Assembly: GCA_028583405.1 (NCBI GenBank)
Contig: CM053248.1
Location: 25,904,543-25,968,542 of the forward strand
DNA: 64,000 nucleotides
Reading direction: 5' to 3'
Source: Pogonophryne albipinna
Lineage: Eukaryota > Chordata > Actinopteri > Perciformes > Artedidraconidae
Part shown: piece by piece, positions 51,745 to 60,700 of the stretch
Layout of the letters: the number at the start of each line of letters is the position of its first letter
How positions within the stretch are numbered: the stretch's first letter is position 1
Position numbers and translations under genes: made by a program
Notes under the pieces: generated by a model
What the model saw: the letters and a program-made list of their open reading frames with translations, nothing else
The model's database searches: none
What the model was told of the DNA's origin: nothing

Positions 51745-54700
51745 CATCCCAATTCACTGTCATGTATTCAGTTTGGATAACTGTTTTCACCTTGACTATG
51801 AACTATTGCATACATAGACAATATTTCCGTCTCCTTTCAGGGATTGTCCCAACGTGCCTCATTACCTTTGCATTTTTTTTCTCTCTTTTTTTTATTTTTT
51901 ATTTTATGCAAAAGTCAGGGTTGATAGAGAAATTGATGACACTGCTTTATGATAATACCCAATTGCTTGCAAAAAAGAAGGCATGAAATATTCATAAAGC
52001 CTGGTGTAGGCAGGGGCGGCGGGTACTGTAGGCTAGGGAAGGCTTCCCAAATATTTGTGTCACTGCATCCTGGTAAAATAAGAAAATATAATGTAGCCTA
52101 TAATGTTTGTGTCTTTGACATTAGCGCTGCTATGCAGCCACCTGTGCCCTGTACGAAGCCAGTTCAACAGACCCTGGATATGTTTGAGTTATCTAAACTA
52201 ACCCTAACAAACGAGATCTCGCTAAGCGGTCCTATGACGCTAGTTATCAACTCGGTAAATCAAGCCAGGGTTTCTCTCTCCAGCTGAGAGCGCGTTCACG
52301 TGAAAGGGGCGGGGTTAGCTACATTTGACCAATCACAAACAGGGACAAGTGTATTGACAGCGCAGCGTCATACTTCATTATTAAAAGTAAACTAATATTA
52401 GACAAATATGAACTTTAAACATCCATGATATAAACATATAATCCAGGATACACAGAGTTGCACCTGCAAGGTAAATAACAACTGGTTAAAAAATAAATAA
52501 TCTACAGAGTGTTTGAATTATAGGTTTGAATGCGTACAACAGTTTTATGATCACTGCCCCAGACACGAGTGGATCTGACTTTAATTACATTTGAGTGTTT
52601 CGTCAACTTAATGTGTTGCTTAAAATAATACTTCTGCATACAGTATATGTGACAATGTAAGTGTTTCACGGCCAGATACAGCTCGAGAAGCTGACTCAGA
52701 TAAGGAAATATTGTGATATTATATGATCGATGAGCTGATTGATCATGTGATATGAATGACAAGTGCGACACGTCGGCGTCTTCTCTGCATAGGCTACGGC
52801 AGTTTAAACTCTATTTCCTTTATCCTGTAATATGACTTGATAGATTTAAACTCCGCACACTGAGCTCTGATTGGTCAGCAGGCGGTGCTTTCATTGAGTT
52901 GATCTCTTTTCTATAGACGCCGGAGGCGGGCAGCGTCAGTTAAAAAAAAAGTTATTTAGCCTTCCCAAACCTGAGCCTCACGCGCCGCCTATGGGTGTAT
53001 TCCATTGTGCCACTCTCCGTGTAGGCAGTACATCTGTAACACAGGATGGGACATTGTTTCTGAACAGGAAGAAATCCTTATTTTTAGCGTGCGTTCATTT
53101 TTTATTTTAGCAAATGTTCTAATAAATGGCTTTCAAGCTGATACATCTCAGTGCCTGAAAAGGATTTCACCTGTGACACCTGTGATTTACAAGCCAAGCA
53201 GCACTGATGTAATGCTACTGTCATTCATTTATCAAAAGGCTTACCTCTCCCTCCATACTTCTTCTCTCTGTAGCATCGCCGTTGGTGTGGGTTTCTATGG
53301 CAACAGTGAGACCAATGACGGCGTGTACCAGTTGACTTACTCCCTGTACAATGCCAATCACACGCTGGGCGGTGTGGACAGTCTGGTAAGTAAAACATTA
53401 GGGTCACATGATGAATGTCTCCTATACATAAACATACCTGCGTGTGTGAAGAAAAACGGCATCCTGATTTGAGTTTGTAAAAACAAACTGGAAACAGTCA
53501 GTACAGTTTCACAAGACTTACAGTTTATACATGAGAGGCCCATTTAGCTGGAAATAAACAGCTCCCTGTGAAGGCTTCAGAAATGCTGGTTATGATGTAT
53601 TTACACACACACACAGGAGGAGAGCCCAGAGGTCTCCATTTAGTATGCATTTAAATGTTTTTATAGTCTTTTTATGGCCTTTTACCGCTACACACAAATT
53701 GACTGCCTGACTCTTTGCTCCACAGACAGCTCACACACACTCTCACCCGCTCTGCTCCACCTTCTCCCAGCTGCTGTGGCCTCAGCAGGAACAAAGCATC
53801 GCCCTGTGTCTTTGCTTGTGCTCCCTTTAGCTCCTTTTTCTATTTGTATCTGCCTCATTTCCCATCACACACCCAAATGTAGCTCGCTGTTTCAAAATTA
53901 TACACCAATGACAAGGCATTTTTCTTCTTTCAGTCAACAGTCAAAACTGTTTGATATTTTTCTCCATCTGAATTTTTCCTCACCTATGTTTATCAAACAA
54001 AAGTTGTAGTAAGTAATATTAAAGTACCTAACTTGCCAACACTATTGATGAAAGTATTTGGCAATTTGGCTTGACAATAAACCATATTTGGTTATCATCT
54101 GAGCTGTACACTTGAGATTTGAGATGTTATCTCTAATCATTTGAGAGTCAACTTGGACTTGACTTAAAACACACTATAAACAGTGCTATAAGAGCAGGAT
54201 ATTCAAATGTTGTGTCACTAAAATAGTGAACAGGTACATGATGAACTTGCACATCAGATTAGCTTTGACAAGATTTAAGACTTTGGACTGAATCTTTTTT
54301 GAGTTGCACAGATTAATTTAGGGCGTCTTCTTGTTAAGACGTGTTAAAATGAACCTGATTGACTTGGGACATTTTTCGTGAAACTTCTACAAATGGCCTT
54401 CGGACTTTACCTCACACTTGTAGATATCAACTTGAGACTTCTACCAATTGATTTGGCACTTGTAAAGATTAACTTGAGACACCTACTTGAGATTTGTAAA
54501 GATAACCATGACACTTGAATACAATTACTTAAGACTTGTAAAGATTAACTTGAAACTTGACTTGAAACTATGATAAACAGACTATGCTTTTTTGATGGAG
54601 TGTCTATAAGGACCGGTTTTGTGTTGTCGCCTCAGCAGTGTGTCCCGTGTTGGTCCGGGGTCTGTATCAGCGTGGGCGGAGACCTAACGTGACTAGCTGT

Positions 54701-57700
54701 CAAAGAGTGTGGATTAGGTCTCCATCTGCGTTAATGGAGATTAATGTGGTGGTATGTGAGCCACTCAACATGGCCTCAGTATGAAACACTTTGCTCAGAG
54801 GATATAGCCCACAGCACTATGTTAGGACTCTTTAACGGAGGGAAGTACTTAACTGTCTGGCTCTGATTTATGCACTTTATACATAATTTAAGCTGAAAAC
54901 ATGGGAGACTGTAATTACTTATGTTGGGAGAAGATCAGTAGAGTTGCTGTAGATTGTCAGTTGGGATTACTTCTCATTAACAAGCTAGCATTTACATGTC
55001 TTTGATTTACTCCATTGAATCGATACAACAGCATGTAAAGCGTGTATTACCTTAACACAGAGGGATAGATCCATCTCTTTGTCATGACCAGATTGGATGA
55101 ATTGTTCACGCATTGTCTCCTGTTATTCTTGTAAAGCACTTAGCCAGGTTCATTTCTCAAAGTCATATTAGCAGAAAGAAATCATTTACATATAGCTCGT
55201 CTGAAAAGCTTGTCAGTGAGTCCCTCTGGGATGTGTGAACTCGTGCAAGCACACACAATTGGACATGGTGGCCTTTATTTTATGCGTGTGATTGTGCTCG
55301 CCTGTGCCTTAGTGTGTGTGTGGATGAGTGAGTTCATTGCACGCAGCAATAGACTGTTAAGGAGTCTAGTTCTAGGGTAGTATAAAGAACCCAGTGTGCC
55401 ACACACAGTTCCGAGTCTCCCCCCACCTAATCAACCATGAGCCCAGGAGACAAAGCTGTTTGATGGGCAAGAACAACGAGCAAGGCTGGCCTGTCTGATT
55501 GGCAGAGTCGGAGATTGAAATCTGAATTGAAATCATTGACAATGAAGGCCTCACTGCCCTTCGGCCAACACAAATGCCCTTAAAGCCCAACTCCGAGAGT
55601 TTAGAAGTGAGTTTGCTTCTAAAGGCTCAGTTTATAAGAGAGGAAAAGAAGGAAGTTAGGCTCATTATCACTCAATGTTTTTTTCTCAGCAGCTGTTTAG
55701 GCCTTGATTGGTTACGCTCTGAAATATATGCATATGATTTGTTTATGAACAGTCACTGGCTCTCTTAGTTAGAATATCAATTAAAACAAAGCACTTGTAT
55801 ACAGAGAGAGGTGCAATTTGGAGACGTAACGCTCAAACTGAGATACAAAAAAACCATCAATAGGGCTGTTCAATCTGGAAACGGGCCAATTGGGATGCTG
55901 TAATGGGAATGATGTGATATTTGAAGTCCAGCCACACTAATAGTAACTCTATTGTTTGGAGATGGGTGTTGAGAGAGTTTTGGCAGCCCGCAGTCACCAA
56001 GCGGAGTGGGTCGGTGTCTGCGTCAGTCACGGAGCATTTGGCCAGAGCTCAAGCACGGTTTGGAAGGTGGCCCAGTAAATAATTACAAATGTGCATATTT
56101 CTACACGCTCTTATAATACGATTTGTTTCTATATGATGAGGTATTCATAATGTGAAGGAGAAAGATAATGAAAATGTAATTATTATTGTTTCATGGGACA
56201 ATGTGAAATATCCCAAAGTTATTGGAATTCATGATATTGCTTTGATAAGAATCAAAATGTGCTCTAAACTCTTAGTTAATCCATTATTTTATTTAAATTA
56301 GGCCCTATTTTACCATGATAACAAGCTAGACAGATGTTCATGTCACTTATGAGAGGATATTGGCGATTATCATGATTCACTACCATCAACTTATTGTTAT
56401 TTCATTGCAATCCTGATATTTAACCTTATGCTGTGAGCAGGAGATCTGAACACAGGCGGAGTGTCTGTAAAACAAAAGCGCTAACAACTGAGCCTCATGT
56501 TGTTTCTGTGTGTATGCCTGTTTGCAGTCTGATCCTTGGTTTTTTTCAGACATAAAATACACCTCAAAGAAGTGCAAGTATCAGTGGGTCTTTGTGTATA
56601 TTTTAGAGGAATGAGTAAGAGCAACAGACAGATCTGTGCAGTGCAGAAAAAAACACATTTCTTGTCACTGCAAGAGGTTAACTGGAGTCAAGCTGTATTA
56701 CTTCCAGCATTGTTTTCTATTCAGTGTTTAGCTCAGCGTCACATTTCTCCTCTTGATATCACCACAACAATACTAGCTGATTGTTCGTTATCAGGCTTTT
56801 GCCTCCAGGAGCCCTTCTCAACTCCTCTTGTCATCCCCACAACAGTAACTTCAGCTGTTATAAAGAGATCAGGCTGTTAAATCATCAGTAGAGGACCCCA
56901 TTTTTTCTCAGTTGTTTAAGAAAGTTCTCATTAAAAGCTGCCATCCGTGAGTGCAAGGAGAAACCTCTTTGACATCTGGACGTGTGTTTTAATATGTGTA
57001 CTGCCTGGCAGATGGTAACCAGTTGGCTAATTGGGCATTTTTTCTGACTTCTTCACTCTCACGTCAAGCTGAAGGGAAAGTACTGGCGCTGAGGTTATCT
57101 CTGAGGCTAAACCACTTCCAACTTGAACTTTCGCTCCCTCTAGACCAGAAGACCATAAGACAGTAGATCCAACGACTCAATGAATGTGTGTCAAACACCA
57201 GCACACCAGCAAACCATTGTTACAGCAAAACATTCATAGCGTGACGATCCCACTTCCTTCCTTTTGGTTAACAATCTTTGCTCTGTGGGCCATCGGTTTC
57301 TCAAAGGTCTTCATTTGAAGCCTGCTCAATGTTTCATATACAAACCAATCCAGGCCGACCACTTTGAGGCTCTGTGGTCACCACGTGTGTGAGGGGAGAA
57401 AAGGAGGTAGGAAAGAATATATTTTTAAAGAGTAGTCTGCTGAGCTTTGTTTCAGAGCAGTGAAGATGGTCTCTATCTTTGCAGGGACCGAGCTACTGAG
57501 GCACTTCAGAAGCATGTTCCATTTCACGCTCTAGCTCCCACATTCAATTTTAATTGAAAAAAAGTCTCTCCACTATCGAGCAGAGACGACCAGTTAGAGC
57601 GAGGAAAAAAAGGTTTAATCATTTATCTTATCCTTTGTTTTACTTTAACAAATAGCCTTATTGGTCCTCATTTATCAAGCGATTACCGGACGAGTAAGGA

Positions 57701-60700
57701 ATATAGAGAAAGTGATTATGAGATGATCGCTCACACTTGGCAAGCCATTTTCTGTTTCAACTCAGAGATGGACACTCTGGGGGGTATGTGTCTGAAAGAA
57801 AGTGATGTTCTTTTACAGCCTCTCTCTGTTTCATGCTCCCAGAGTTATCTCTGAAGCACTGCCTTCTCTGAGGCCATGTACCAACAACAATAGGCTTAAA
57901 GATAGATATCCAATTTTAGTGAAGGAAGTGGGGTTAATATTCTGTAGAGATTATTATTAGGAATTATTGATTGTGGAACTATTGTTCTTGTCCGTGCAAG
58001 TAAGTAGATATTTGAAATGGCATATGATAAATGTGTGAAAGGTAGATATAATAGATACATTTCAGGCATCTATTTTGTAATAAGAAATAAGACTTTGATA
58101 ATAGAAGCAAGGAGAATGATGTGAGAAATGACCCTTCTCCTTAAACCCAGGGTCTTCATTCGGAATACACTATGGTCAACCTCAACCGACATAATGCTCG
58201 TTGATCTATATTTATATTCCTTTCCTCAAGCTAGAATCTACATTTTATATTTGACAGCCACTTTCCAGCCCAATGCCACTCTACATTCGTCACCATTTGG
58301 TCATTTATCGTGATTTCTTCTATTTGTTTTTTTTATTTATTCGTACCCTCCGGCGTGTAGAAATGAATATCCCACCGAACAACCGCTATGCAGCCAAACA
58401 CAATCCGCTGCAAATTGTTTGTTTTGAAAGATGTGAGGAAGAGAATGCCCTCGAAACATCAGATTGAGAGAAAGACTGGGACTGGGAATGATATCTTCTT
58501 GATCGGCGCGGATCATTTACACGGTGAGGATCAGACCAAGAGGAAGGAGAGATTAGCTGGATGATTGACTGTCTCCCCAGGCGGTTGAGATAAGATTCTC
58601 TCACAAGAGGCAAGAATCAGATACTTGACTTAATTTCTCAACTGCGATTTCTTCTGCTAAGTCTGAGGAGGAAGTGGTCTCAATCAGAGATCAGATAACA
58701 AACTACTGAGCACAGATACAATGTCCCATGGAGAGGACTGTTGGTTCACAGGTTGACTCCTCCAAAACCCTTAGGGAACAGCGGGTATAGCTAATGGATT
58801 AACAGATTGATAGATGGATGGATTAATGGATATTTTTAGCTGTGCTAGCATGGCGTTATATGGGAATGTCAGTCTGAACCTTGGTTCACCACTTTGTCGC
58901 TGACTGAATACCTTCATTAACAACAGAATGGATTTCCATTTAATTTGGTGCACATTAGGGCATTCACAATTATTGCATTTTAGTCATCATTGAGTACTCC
59001 TGACAAAAATGTACTCAACTAGCTGATATTTCTTGGTAGTTTTTTCCCCTACCAAATAACAATGATCAAATCCCGTCAAGAATGTCTCGAATAAATACAG
59101 TTAAGTGTTAGCTAATGTATGCAGCAGAACCTACAGTAGGTGAAACAACAGAGTCTATGAGAGGCTGTTTACAAATGAGCCTCAATCTGATTCAACTCAA
59201 CCCAGGCTTGTCGGTGCTGGAGTACCTGGACAGATTTTCCAAGGATAGCTGATTATTTTCTTCTCTACTTACCTTCATTTCTGTTATTTAACAGAGTAAA
59301 CATAGAACATTCTTCTTCAAACAAATCTATCTTTCAAAAACAACCAAATATGTCAACCTTTGTCCATCTCAAAAGATACACTGCTACTTCTTTTTACCTG
59401 CATGATGCTAAAAAACCCAGATCGATTAGTCTACACAACGATGCATTAAACCCACTCAGGGGCGGTTCTAGGGGGGGGCCAGGGGGGGGGGGGGCAGTGC
59501 CCCCTAACACTGACCTCTGACCCCCCTGTGGCCCCCCTAACAATGAAAAGTTTTTTTTTTTTTTAAATGTATATTTTCTGGTACTCGGTTTGCCAAAAAC
59601 CGCAGGATTTTGTAGCTGTAATGTGAGATTGTGCAGACACCCTTATGTAAAGTAGAGATGTAGCTGTTCATTGCCATTATTTTTATATAAATATGGTGTT
59701 AGTGCAAACATTGCACTATAACTTAAGCTGAAGCTAACAGTAATAACTATAAGATCTATCTGAAATAAATAAGTGTACTGAAACAAATACCAATAACTGT
59801 ATTGCATTGTTTTCTTATGCGCAATTACTTCATACTGTCTAGTTCTCTTTTTCGTCCTGCATTTATTGTGCCCCCCTCAGAAAATAACTGGCCCCCCAGT
59901 GGCCCCCCCAGTCAAATTGGTCTAGAACCGCCACATATTCATGGTCTCCAGAGGATGAAGCCTAATGACTTTAATGATCTATTGACTTCCTTAAGCATCA
60001 CCAGGAGGTTGACTTTTTAAAAAAAGATTCTGAAATATGTTTGCTACAGATGTTAAATGTTCCAAGATGATACATTAAAATAACTTTGGTAATCCTGTAA
60101 CATTTAATCTAGAGAAATCGTCAAAATTGTCCAATAGTTTATGACTAAATGTTGTGTTTAGTGCTTATTAACATTGTTAGCATGCTATTAGTCAAACGAA
60201 GGTGGTCCACCTCGTTACTATTTCCTACAATATAAGCATTCTCACTGTGAGCGTGTTAGCATGCTTATATTAGCGTTTCGCTAGAACCACAACTCTGACT
60301 ATAAGAGTAGCCCCACACTAGCTGTAGACTCTTTTATTTGCAGCCATCTAGTGCTGGTCGACCGTTGAATGCAGACCGACTAATTACTTCCACCCAACAT
60401 GCCCTCGCCTCAGCTTCAGCTCCAGCAAATCCTGTGCCTGTCAAACACGGCAACAATATGAGTGTTCTCTTCAGTGAATGCCAAGTACCCTAAGCTGAAT
60501 GGAAGCATTTATTACCCTTTTTAATGATCAAATAGCAGGATGTCTCTGTGAATGCCATCTCCCAGTAAACAACGTTTCCCTTCAAGCTAAGTACAGAGAA
60601 ATTAAACCTGAAGAAATGGAAAGGGCCTTTCCAGGAGATGTTCACACCGCAAAGATAATGTGGTCTTGGTTTAGTTGGCCGGCTAGGTAAGAATCTGATA

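Noticed and set aside
51488..51986. Overlapping frames across the (ACGC)n tract
   Set aside because: Pure repeat translations in several phases.
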